Source of the DNA: Opitutia bacterium
GTDB taxonomy: Bacteria; Verrucomicrobiota; Verrucomicrobiia; Opitutales; T3Sed10-336
Direction: 5' to 3'
Assembly: GCA_003558065.1 (NCBI GenBank)
Contig: PWMU01000037.1
Location: forward strand, 83,473-140,447
DNA: 56,975 bases
Part shown: positions 1-9,129 of the stretch, one piece after another
Layout of the letters: each line of letters opens with the position of its first letter
How positions within the stretch are numbered: position 1 is the first letter of the stretch
The notes under the pieces: generated by a model
The model's input: the letters and a program-made list of their open reading frames with translations, nothing else
Told to the model about the DNA's origin: nothing
Database searches by the model: none
Program-made: the position numbers and the translations under genes

Positions 1-154
1 CCACCCGCTTATCCGTGGCATTCCTGGCAGGGTGATTCGCGGTACCTGTACACGCGATAATTGAGCGGGTCGACCCCCTGAACTTTCCGGTTGCGCAAAC
101 CCAAAACAGCCGCTAAGCTACCGGGTTTGATCTGAACGGAAGAATAGTGTTTAT

Positions 155-1585
<1,431 letters not shown>

Positions 1586-1637
1586 GCACGGGCGACACGG
1601 ATTTATTACAACGGATATTCAGGAACAGCACTAATTT

Positions 1638-2234
1638 ATGGCACTGGAGAAAATCACTCGAGTCAAAGGCAAGGCGGTTTACGTCCCCGGCGACGACATC
1701 GATACCGACCGCATCATTCCCGCGCGTTTCATGAAGTGCATCACCTTCGACGGGCTGGGCGAATTCGCTTTTTACGATGTTCGCAAGAACGAGGACGGCT
1801 CGGACAAAAAACATCCCCTCAACGATCCGCGGCACGCGGGGGCGACGATCCTGTTGAGCGGGTCCAATTTCGGCTGCGGCAGTTCGCGGGAGCACGCTCC
1901 CCAGGCGCTGCACAAAGCCGGTTTTCGCGGAATAGTCGCTGAGAGTTACGCCGAAATTTTCTTCGGCAACAGCACCACCCTGGGAATTCCCTGTTTTACG
2001 GCCGAGCGGGGTCAGATACGCGAGATCGCCGCCGCGATCGACGCCGATCCCGAGCTTGTTGTGGAACTGGACGTCGAAAACGAAACCCTCCGCTGCGGCG
2101 GGAAGGAGTATCGGGCTTCGCTCCGCGACTCCGCCAGGAACAGCCTTTTAAGCGGGCGTTGGGATCCCATCGCCGAACTGCTGGAAGGTACGGAGCAGGT
2201 TGACGAAGTGGCCCGCCGCCTGAATTACGTATAA
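1638..2234 (+). CDS. leuD: 3-isopropylmalate dehydratase small subunit LeuD
   Basis: This is the small swivelling-domain subunit that pairs with LeuC to form the cytoplasmic isomerase. The protein has 198 residues, as expected. Recognisable family stretches are GDDIDTDRIIPARF near the N-terminus, then GSNFGCGSSREHAP in the substrate-recognition loop, and FFGNSTTLGIP further on. It lies 52 bases after leuC on the same strand with no terminator between them, which supports a leuCD operon. No other leucine or isoleucine pathway gene is adjacent; the next gene encodes a membrane proton channel, so the operon probably ends here. Confidence 0.96.
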   Translation: MALEKITRVKGKAVYVPGDDIDTDRIIPARFMKCITFDGLGEFAFYDVRKNEDGSDKKHPLNDPRHAGATILLSGSNFGCGSSREHAPQALHKAGFRGIVAESYAEIFFGNSTTLGIPCFTAERGQIREIAAAIDADPELVVELDVENETLRCGGKEYRASLRDSARNSLLSGRWDPIAELLEGTEQVDEVARRLNYV

Positions 2235-2316
2235 GACAAGACCGGCGGAGAACCGGCCCCGTTCCGGGTTCCGGCCGCCTTATTGGTTTGAGCATGACAG
2301 AGATGACCGGTTTGGA

Positions 2317-2883
2317 ATGAAGGAGCTGATCGAAGGGGCTGGCATCTTTATCTACCCGCTGGGGGCCTGCTCTTTGCTGGCGGCTTTTATCATCGTTGAG
2401 CGCCTGTACGGGCTGTTCAGCGGCCGGGTCTGCCCGCCGGGCCTGGTGAAGCAGTTATCCGAAGGAGAGCCGGTGGAACCGGATGATCGCTCGGCTCTGG
2501 GAAGAGTGGTACGGTTTTCGCGGCGTGACGACGTCGACAAGAGCGCGGTGAAAGCCGTCGCCCGGGTCGAGGTCAATCGCCTGGAACGCGGCCTGGTGCT
2601 TCTCGAAATGGTCATCGGCGCAGCCCCCTTGATCGGGCTGCTCGGAACGGTCACGGGATTGATCCAGGTCTTTGCCAATATTTCCGCCGAAACCGGCATG
2701 CCGGAGCCTCAGGCCTTTGTCGAAGGGGTCGCCCTGGCCTTGACGACCACCGTAATCGGCTTGTCGATCGCCATTCCCTCGCTGGTGGCCAACGGTTATC
2801 TGCAGCGGCGGGTGGAGACCTATGCCGTCCAGATGGAATCGCTCATTGATCTGATGTACGGAAGGGAGGAGGAAGAGGCATGA
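2317..2883 (+). CDS. MotA/TolQ/ExbB proton channel family protein
   Basis: This is an inner-membrane proton-channel subunit that uses proton flow to energise a partner spanning the periplasm. The 188-residue protein has a first hydrophobic segment at about residues 8-28, a cytoplasmic stretch, and two further hydrophobic segments at about 100-122 and 140-165. The last part contains the family signature region (GAAPLIGLLGTVTGLI, then VEGVALALTTTVIGLSIAIP). The downstream ExbD gene overlaps it by four bases (ATGA), so the two are translationally coupled. No tonB or tonB-dependent receptor gene is nearby, so the sequence does not show whether the pair serves nutrient import, a Tol-like role or something else. 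Confidence 0.9.
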   Translation: MKELIEGAGIFIYPLGACSLLAAFIIVERLYGLFSGRVCPPGLVKQLSEGEPVEPDDRSALGRVVRFSRRDDVDKSAVKAVARVEVNRLERGLVLLEMVIGAAPLIGLLGTVTGLIQVFANISAETGMPEPQAFVEGVALALTTTVIGLSIAIPSLVANGYLQRRVETYAVQMESLIDLMYGREEEEA

Positions 2884-3272
2884 GCTTGAAACCCAGACGC
2901 CGTCGCCCCGACATCAACATCGTGCCCCTGATCGATGTGCTAACCATTCTGATCTTTTTTTTCCTGATGACCATGCAGTTTCGGGAGTTGCAGGCCCTCA
3001 ACCTGACGCTTCCCGATATTGAGACGGCGGGAGCCAGCGCGGTGGACGAATCGCTGGTGATCGGGATAGACGCCGAAGGGAGCTTCTTTGTCGACGGCAA
3101 CCGGGTCGACCGGGAGGAACTCGTCGGTTTCCTTCGTGAGCTTCGGCCGGTGGCGAGGGAGATCTCCGTCCTGCTTATGGCCGACGAAAACACACCGCTG
3201 AGGGAGGTTACCTTTGTCATGGACAAAGTGCGCGCCTCCGGAATCGATCAAATCCGCCTGCAATCGCGATAG
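2880..3272 (+). CDS. ExbD/TolR family biopolymer transport protein
   Basis: This is the single-pass partner of the ExbB-like channel encoded just upstream. The 130-residue protein begins with a short basic cytoplasmic segment (KPRRRRPDINIVPLIDV) leading into one membrane helix at about residues 16-36. The aspartate of the PLIDVL motif is the residue expected to take part in proton conduction in this family. The rest is a periplasmic domain of about 90 residues. The start codon overlaps the upstream stop as ATGA. The specific symbol exbD or tolR cannot be decided from the sequence because no TonB or TolA partner is in view. Confidence 0.88.
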   Translation: MSLKPRRRRPDINIVPLIDVLTILIFFFLMTMQFRELQALNLTLPDIETAGASAVDESLVIGIDAEGSFFVDGNRVDREELVGFLRELRPVAREISVLLMADENTPLREVTFVMDKVRASGIDQIRLQSR

Positions 3273-3325
3273 GAATGAAATAGGCGGGCTCTGCCAAGAC
3301 TTATGAAAACTGAAACTTTTACACT

Positions 3326-4519
3326 ATGAATTCATTTTCCGAATACCCGTTCGACGAACGGATCCGCAAAGCCATCGAGGAACTGGGCTTCACGAAGCCG
3401 ACTCCGATCCAAAGCCAGACTATTGAGCCCATCGCCGAGGGGCGTGACGTGATCGGCATCGCCCAGACCGGAACCGGCAAAACCGCCGCGTTTGTGCTGC
3501 CGACGCTCCAGCGTTACCTGCAGCGCGACCCGGCCGAGGAATACAAGGGGCCGCGGGTGCTGATCCTCAGTCCCACCCGCGAGCTGGCCGCCCAGGTCGA
3601 TGACAGTATCAAGCAATTGGCCAAACACGCGGATTTCCGCGTGGCCCTCCTGCTCGGGGGAGTTCCCTACGGGAAGCAGCTGCAGGCCCTCGGAAACGAT
3701 CCGGAAGTCATCGTCGCCACGCCCGGCCGTCTGATCGACCATGTGCAGCAAAAGAATACGCACCTGCGCGCCGTCGACGTCTTTATCCTGGACGAGGCCG
3801 ACCGGATGCTTGATATGGGCTTTATGCCGGCGATTCACCAGCTCATCGGATTTCTCGGCAAGGGCGAGCGGCAGACGCTGATGTTCTCGGCTACCTTTCC
3901 CGATCCCATCGCCCGGCTCGCCTCGCGCCTTCTGAAGGACCCGGTCCGGGTCGATGTTTCGCCGCCGGTGCGTACTCCGGAAAAGATCAAGCAGGGAGCC
4001 TTCTACATAGAAAAAGTCCGAAAACCACGTCTGCTTCGCGAACTGCTGGCCCTGCCGAACATGACTTCGGTCATGGTGTTCTGCGGCATGAAAGTGGAGG
4101 CCGACTTTATTCACGAAGTGATTTCAGGGGACGGGTTTGAGGTCGGGGTGCTCCACAGCGACCGTGGACAGAAGGAACGGACACGTGCGCTGGATGAGTT
4201 TCGAAACGGAAGTTGCGCGGTGCTGATCGCCACTGACATCGCCGCGCGGGGATTGGATATCAAGGACGTCAGCCACGTCATCAATTACGACCTCCCCAAT
4301 AATTTCGAGGATTACGTGCACCGGGTCGGCCGGACCGCGCGGGCGGAGGCCGAGGGGGAGGCCCTTTCCTTCGTGACCCCCGGGGATCTCCTGACATTTA
4401 ATAAAATCGAGGCCGACCTGGGCCGCCCGATCGAGCGCTACGACTTCGAAGGCGTGACGATGCCCTGGGAAGCGGGGATCCCTTCTGCCGCCGGTGCCGG
4501 CCGCCGCGGCCGGCGGTAG
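3326..4519 (+). CDS. DEAD-box ATP-dependent RNA helicase (RhlE-like)
   Basis: This is a cytoplasmic RNA helicase of 397 residues with the complete set of superfamily 2 motifs. The Q motif is FTKPTPIQSQ (22-31), the Walker A is AQTGTGKT (46-53), and then come PTRELAAQ, TPGRLID, DEAD (156-159), SAT (188-190), ATDIAARGLDI and HRVGRTARA. Bacterial members remodel ribosomal or messenger RNA, often in cold or during ribosome assembly. The C-terminal tail after the second RecA lobe is very short and ends in a small arginine-rich patch (GRRGRR), so this is a minimal core enzyme of RhlE style rather than one with a long accessory tail. It appears to be a single-gene unit, with a low-complexity spacer following. 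Confidence 0.93.
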   Translation: MNSFSEYPFDERIRKAIEELGFTKPTPIQSQTIEPIAEGRDVIGIAQTGTGKTAAFVLPTLQRYLQRDPAEEYKGPRVLILSPTRELAAQVDDSIKQLAKHADFRVALLLGGVPYGKQLQALGNDPEVIVATPGRLIDHVQQKNTHLRAVDVFILDEADRMLDMGFMPAIHQLIGFLGKGERQTLMFSATFPDPIARLASRLLKDPVRVDVSPPVRTPEKIKQGAFYIEKVRKPRLLRELLALPNMTSVMVFCGMKVEADFIHEVISGDGFEVGVLHSDRGQKERTRALDEFRNGSCAVLIATDIAARGLDIKDVSHVINYDLPNNFEDYVHRVGRTARAEAEGEALSFVTPGDLLTFNKIEADLGRPIERYDFEGVTMPWEAGIPSAAGAGRRGRR

Positions 4520-4560
4520 CCCGGTATTCGGCGAATCGGGGGGCCGTCGCCACCGCACGC

Positions 4561-4630
4561 CGAACGACGAACCGGGAATCCGGAACCAGAAACCGAGAAC
4601 CACCAACGACAAACCGCCAACCGCCGGGAA
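4561..4630 (+). repeat. low-complexity GAACC-rich degenerate short repeat
   Basis: The spacer between the helicase and the ABC permease holds about 70 bases made of imperfect 6-7 base units such as GAACCG, GGAACCA, GAAACCG and CAACGAC. There are almost no T residues on the plus strand. It is not coding on either strand in any convincing way. It may be a remnant of tandem slippage or a structured RNA spacer; the function is unknown. Confidence 0.6.
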
Positions 4631-4685
4631 TTCACCGGGAAATTCTCTCGGCGGACCGCGGAGAATCGATCACAGTGACGGTTGA

Positions 4686-5750
4686 GTGAACGGTAACGTA
4701 TATCCAGGAGTGGTGCGGTTCGCGCGGGTGGCATTGCGGCTGACGGGGGCGTTTCTGGCGATCAGTCTGTTTCTGTTCCTGGCCATCCGCACGCTTCCCG
4801 GAGATCCGGTCGCCTTGCGCCTGAAGAATCCGAGCGCGGAGCAAGTGGCGGCGGAACGCGAGCGCCTGGGCCTGGACCGGCCGGTGCCGGTGCAGTACGC
4901 CCGCTACATCGGGCGTTTTTTCGCCGGCGACTGGGGGGAAAGTATTCGGACGGGGGCATCCGTCCGGGAGGATGTGGGCCGGTACCTGCCGGCCACGTTC
5001 GAGCTGGCCCTGTCAGCCCTGTTTCTGGGCGTGGTTGCCGGGGGCATGCTGGGGCTGCTCGCCGAGACGTTGAGGACGGTCTGGCTCCGGCGGGCGGCCT
5101 TTGCACTGGGGATGGCGGGCCTCACCGTACCGGTGTTCTGGATCGGATTTCTGCTTCTTTTGGGCGGGAGCTTGTGGCTGGGCTGGTTCCCGCCGGGAGG
5201 CAGGGCGAGTCCGGGAGTCGTCGCTCCCGGTTTGACGGGCTTCCTGGTTCCGGATCTTGTTCTGAGCGGCCGTTGGAGTGAGGCCTGGGAAACCCTCCGC
5301 TTTCTGGTGCTGCCTGCCTTCTGCCTCTCGCTTCTTCCCGCCGCGCAGGTCTGCACGACGCTCCGGGCCAGGTTGCAGGACAAGCGTATTCACTTGCTGT
5401 TGACATCCCTTCGGGCGAGGGGGTTGTCGCCCGCCCGCATCTGGTTCCGGCACATGTTGAAGCTCACTGGCGGGCCGGTGGTGACCGTGGCGGGTACGAA
5501 CTTTGGCATTCTTCTCGGCGGGGCGGTGTTGACCGAAACGGTTTTCTCGTGGCCGGGAATGGGCCGCTACCTGGTGGCCGCGGTCCTGGAGCGGGACCTG
5601 TACGTGATCCAGAACGCCCTGCTGCTGGCGATCATGCTGGTCCTGGCCGTGGTGTACGTAAGCGACCTTCTGGCGGGATCGCTGCGCCAGCCGGAGGACT
5701 CTTCGGCCGCGGAGGGGCCGGGAGGAGGAAGGGAAGAGGGGCCACGGTGA
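4686..5750 (+). CDS. ABC transporter permease, DppB/OppB type
   Basis: This is an inner-membrane permease of the peptide/nickel/oligopeptide importer class. The 354-residue protein has about six hydrophobic segments. Near the N-terminus is the family stretch LFLAIRTLPGDPVALRL, followed by a periplasmic region containing RLGLDRPVPVQYARYIGRF and then GDWGESIRTG, both typical of DppB. The start is a GTG at 4686; a second in-frame GTG at 4713 is possible. The next permease overlaps the stop codon, so they form a two-gene unit. No ATPase or solute-binding protein is encoded nearby, so the partners must be elsewhere or absent. The C-terminal tail after the last helix is rich in Gly and Glu. Confidence 0.85.
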   Translation: MNGNVYPGVVRFARVALRLTGAFLAISLFLFLAIRTLPGDPVALRLKNPSAEQVAAERERLGLDRPVPVQYARYIGRFFAGDWGESIRTGASVREDVGRYLPATFELALSALFLGVVAGGMLGLLAETLRTVWLRRAAFALGMAGLTVPVFWIGFLLLLGGSLWLGWFPPGGRASPGVVAPGLTGFLVPDLVLSGRWSEAWETLRFLVLPAFCLSLLPAAQVCTTLRARLQDKRIHLLLTSLRARGLSPARIWFRHMLKLTGGPVVTVAGTNFGILLGGAVLTETVFSWPGMGRYLVAAVLERDLYVIQNALLLAIMLVLAVVYVSDLLAGSLRQPEDSSAAEGPGGGREEGPR

Positions 5751-6520
5751 AAAACGGCTTCGACCTGGCGGTGTTGGGGGTGCTTTTCGTAGCCGTGATC
5801 GGCTGGGTGTACACGCCGTATGATCCGGTCGAACAGGCCTTTATGGACATTCGGCTAACCGGCGCCTCCTGGAACCACTGGCTCGGCGTGGACGGCCTGG
5901 GGCGTGACGTGGCCAGCCGGCTTTGGCGCGCCGCGGCCAACACGGTGGGGATGGGAGCTGCGGCGACGACCGGGTGTCTGCTGTCGGCCGTGATCCTCCT
6001 CGCCCTGGAGCAGGGCGGTCCGGCCTGGGTCCGGCGGAGCATTCGCGGCGTGGTGGCGGCGTGGATCGGAATTCCCGTTCTGTTTGTCGGACTCCTCCTT
6101 CTGGTTTTTCTGCGTCCCTCACCGGCTACACTGGTCCTGGCGGCGGCGCTCGGCAGCGTCCCGCTGGCTTTCCGGCAATGCCGGGTGCTCTGGCTGGAAC
6201 AGCGACAGGCGCTCTACGTGACCGCCAGCGTTGTGCTCGGCGCCTCGCGGGGACACCTGTTGCGCCAAACCCTCTGGCCCAATTTGAAGATCGATTTCCT
6301 GGCGCTAGCCAAACTGGTATTCGCCCTGTGTATCCTCGAACTCAGCGGTCTGGCTTTTCTCGGACTGGTCGGCGACCCGGATTTTCCCGAACTGGGAGCC
6401 CTGTTGCGCCAGAATCAGACCTATGTCTTTCGGCAGGCCTCTCTTGTGGTCTGGCCCGGACTGACGCTGTTTGTCATCTTGTCGTTGATACAGCTCTCGA
6501 ATATTCGACGGGACAGGTAG
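5747..6520 (+). CDS. ABC transporter permease, DppC/OppC type
   Basis: This is the second inner-membrane permease of the same predicted importer, 257 residues from a GTG at 5747. That GTG overlaps the upstream stop (GTGA), which decides the start; a purine-rich GGAGGAGG-like stretch lies just before it. The signature WLGVDGLGRDVASRLWRAA matches the DppC LGTDxxGRDV region. The cytoplasmic loop ASVVLGASRGHLLRQTLWPN corresponds to the EAA loop that docks on the ATPase. It is somewhat shorter than typical DppC proteins (about 280-300 residues). The longer open frame that begins inside the upstream permease gene is not used. Confidence 0.82.
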   Translation: MKNGFDLAVLGVLFVAVIGWVYTPYDPVEQAFMDIRLTGASWNHWLGVDGLGRDVASRLWRAAANTVGMGAAATTGCLLSAVILLALEQGGPAWVRRSIRGVVAAWIGIPVLFVGLLLLVFLRPSPATLVLAAALGSVPLAFRQCRVLWLEQRQALYVTASVVLGASRGHLLRQTLWPNLKIDFLALAKLVFALCILELSGLAFLGLVGDPDFPELGALLRQNQTYVFRQASLVVWPGLTLFVILSLIQLSNIRRDR

Positions 6521-6550
6521 ATCCTGATTTTGCAGCATCAGGTTAACTGG

Positions 6551-6584
6551 AACCGGGTTGCCGCGAATCAAACCGTTCCCGGTT
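6551..6584. terminator. possible convergent terminator hairpin
   Basis: A perfect 7-base inverted repeat (AACCGGG 6551-6557 and CCCGGTT 6578-6584) lies between the convergent permease and DUF2071 genes and overlaps the last codons of the latter. There is no T-run on either side, so intrinsic termination is uncertain. Confidence 0.3.
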
Positions 6585-7362
6585 CGGGGCGAACCTTCGG
6601 GGCGAGCTCTTTGAAGGCCTTTCGTGCCCTGGCCAGCGCTTCAACCGGGGTCAACGGCCAGACATCGACCGGCAGTTCTTTGGCGTAGTGCAGGACGGGG
6701 GGGTCGGTCGGCTCAGGGATGCCCTGGTAGGAAAAAAGGTCGGAGTTGAAACTTTCGAGTTCGACATTCCGCAGCGGCCAGGGCGGATGATGTATGCGGC
6801 ACCGGTAAAGGCGGTCCCGATTTACCGTATAGAGGCAGTAGCGTTCGGTCAGGAAGAAGGAAAGGGTGCCGGGTTCGGCGGGCGACAGAGGGTTGCCGGG
6901 ACGCCACCGGGCGGAGAATTTCGCCGCGGGAGCGCCTTTGTGGACCCGGCGGGACCGGTAGGTGATTCCCTCCGAATCTTCAGTCAGGGAGATTTCCGCC
7001 GTATAGTAGGGGAGGTGGTAGAAGCGGCGTCCTGCCCAGACTGCGAGTGGCAGGGAGGCGTCCAGTGAGAAGAAGTAGACGCCCGGAACGCCGTCGCGGT
7101 GCACGTAGGTGCGGACGTTGAGCTCGTGAAACGCGGTCAAACCCGGAACGCCCGGAGCAATACTGGGCCGGACTCCCCACATGGTGAAGGGGATGAGGCC
7201 GACCCAGGCGGCGCCGTGGTAAAGGTCGATTTCGAGTGAGTCGGGAACGAGAGCCCGCAATGCCTTATACGGAAACGGCCAGTGCATGAACAGAAGCTTG
7301 CCCCAATGCTGCCGCATGATCGGGTAGCCGCGGGGGCGTTGCCTGATAGCGAGCCGGTCCAT
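6568..7362 (-). CDS. DUF2071 (YqjF-like) family protein
   Basis: This 264-residue cytoplasmic protein has the pattern of the DUF2071/YqjF family: an N-terminal LLFMHWPFPYKALRALVP stretch, then IDLYHGAAWVGLIPF, then FHELNVRTYV and GVYFFSLDAS. The family's biochemical role is not established. It stands alone on the minus strand, convergent with the ABC permeases and divergent from the carboxypeptidase gene. The roughly 200-base region between it and that gene must hold both promoters. The start at 7362 gives MDRLAIRQRPRGYPIM; an internal Met at residue 16 is an alternative. Confidence 0.82.
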   Translation of the reverse strand: MDRLAIRQRPRGYPIMRQHWGKLLFMHWPFPYKALRALVPDSLEIDLYHGAAWVGLIPFTMWGVRPSIAPGVPGLTAFHELNVRTYVHRDGVPGVYFFSLDASLPLAVWAGRRFYHLPYYTAEISLTEDSEGITYRSRRVHKGAPAAKFSARWRPGNPLSPAEPGTLSFFLTERYCLYTVNRDRLYRCRIHHPPWPLRNVELESFNSDLFSYQGIPEPTDPPVLHYAKELPVDVWPLTPVEALARARKAFKELAPKVRPEPGTV

Positions 7363-7561
7363 GATCGTACTTTCGGTGGATAAAGGGGGAGCGACCCGCG
7401 CGAAAAGGGGCGCATTTCCCCGGTTTCTGACATTCGGATTGTTCTCGTCACATATATAACGCCGGTACGTTTGTGGCTCAACCTATTTTGAGCCGAACTG
7501 TCGGCTCGGGAAAAATCGTTTTGCATCAAACGCTGGAAAGACTCAGGCTTTCCTGAATACC

Positions 7562-9073
7562 ATGAAAACCTCGATCCCGATCTGCCTCTTCCCCCTAGTG
7601 GTGACCGGCATCGTTGCTTCAGCCGTTCCCGCGGACCGGGATTTTGTGTCGGCAGAGTCGAGGAACGCGCTGGTAGCCGCGATCGACGAACGGCTTGCGG
7701 CTCCGGAGTTTTCGAACACCCATTGGGGGGTGCTGTTCGAATCCCTGGAGGATGGAGAGGTCTGGTACGCGAAAAACGCGGATAGGAACTTCATACCCGC
7801 TTCCAACCAGAAAATTCCGACCGCAGCCGCGGCCCTGCTCTCTCTCGGGCCCGATTTTGTTTACAAGACACCCCTGGTTCACACAGGGAGAATCGAGGGA
7901 TCCGTGCTGGACGGCGATCTCGTTGTTTTCGGAACCGGCGACCCCACCCTTTACGAGCGGTTTCACCAGGATTCGCGGGATGTGTTTCGTGAATGGGCCG
8001 GCATCCTCAGGGACATGGGCGTCGAACGGATCACCGGAGATATTATCGGCGATGACAGCGCCTGGGAGGGGCGTCACGTCGGGGCCGGATGGCCCCACAA
8101 TTCGCTGACTCCCTGGTATTACGCTGAGTACGGCCCTCTCCAGTTCAACGAGAATTACGTCGATCTCCGGTTTTATCCGCCCGAGACCGTCGACGGCGAT
8201 CTTGAGATCGTGCCCAATGTGGATAGCGACTACTTCACCCTCGTCGACGAAATCGAGGTGGTGGAGGAGGGGCGGAACTCGATCGGTATGAACCGTCCCG
8301 TGCTCTCGAACACGATCACCCTCAGCGGTACGGTGGTCGCCGGGAGTTCCCCGTTCGAGCGGACCCCGACCATCACGAACCCGACGTTGTTTTACGTCAC
8401 TGTTTTGAAGGAAGTCCTCGAAACCGAAGGTATTGCGGTGGACGGGAATCCCGTCGATTGCGACAATATCGAGGGCTGGTCGCACCAACCGGACGAGTTT
8501 CCACGCCTCGCGACGCACGTTTCCCCGCCGTTAAAGGAGATTGTCCGGTTGCTGATGAAGCGGAGCCAGAACATGTATGCGGAAACCCTCGTCCTGACCA
8601 TGGGGTGGAAGGAGAACGGCTTCGGAACCTTTGCGGGCGGCCGTTCGGTTGTGGGGGAGCAGTTGGAGCCCTTCGGCCTGGATCCCGGGGAGTTTCGATT
8701 TTCCGACGGTTCGGGCCTCTCGCGTCATAACTTGATCAGTCCCGCCGCGATCAATCGGATCAATCGCGGAATGTGGGATTCCGACCTCCGCGAGGTGTGG
8801 CTCGATTCGTTTCCCCTGGCAGGCGCGGACGGAACCCTGGGCAGACGGATGCGCGGAACGGCGATGGAGGGAAACGTGCGCGCCAAGACCGGGACGCTCT
8901 CGGCGGTGCGGGCACTGTCGGGGTACTTAACCTCGGCGGACGGGGAGAAGCTCCTGTTTTCCATTATCGCCAACGGTCATCTGACCGGGCCGCGTGCGGT
9001 CGACTCATTGGTCGAGGCTGTGCTCGACCAGGTGGCGACTTTCGAGACGCGCCCGGATACGGCCGGGAACTAG
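7562..9073 (+). CDS. dacB: D-alanyl-D-alanine carboxypeptidase/endopeptidase (PBP4, DacB type)
   Basis: This is a periplasmic class C penicillin-binding protein that trims or cleaves peptidoglycan cross-links. The 503-residue protein begins with a Sec signal peptide (MKTSIPICLFPLVV, ending near ASAVPA). The three serine-transferase motifs are intact: S81-N-Q-K84, S335-Q-N337 and K442-T-G. The long insert between the first two motifs (about 250 residues) is diagnostic of the PBP4 group and includes GDDSAWEG. The context has no other cell-wall gene, but it is followed by two more secreted proteins. Gene symbol by family; experimental activity is not shown. Confidence 0.92.
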   Translation: MKTSIPICLFPLVVTGIVASAVPADRDFVSAESRNALVAAIDERLAAPEFSNTHWGVLFESLEDGEVWYAKNADRNFIPASNQKIPTAAAALLSLGPDFVYKTPLVHTGRIEGSVLDGDLVVFGTGDPTLYERFHQDSRDVFREWAGILRDMGVERITGDIIGDDSAWEGRHVGAGWPHNSLTPWYYAEYGPLQFNENYVDLRFYPPETVDGDLEIVPNVDSDYFTLVDEIEVVEEGRNSIGMNRPVLSNTITLSGTVVAGSSPFERTPTITNPTLFYVTVLKEVLETEGIAVDGNPVDCDNIEGWSHQPDEFPRLATHVSPPLKEIVRLLMKRSQNMYAETLVLTMGWKENGFGTFAGGRSVVGEQLEPFGLDPGEFRFSDGSGLSRHNLISPAAINRINRGMWDSDLREVWLDSFPLAGADGTLGRRMRGTAMEGNVRAKTGTLSAVRALSGYLTSADGEKLLFSIIANGHLTGPRAVDSLVEAVLDQVATFETRPDTAGN

Positions 9074-9129
9074 GCCCCCGGCTTTTCCACTGCCCCGGCG
9101 ACGCTTCACTTTTCCTGAATCAAAGTCTT

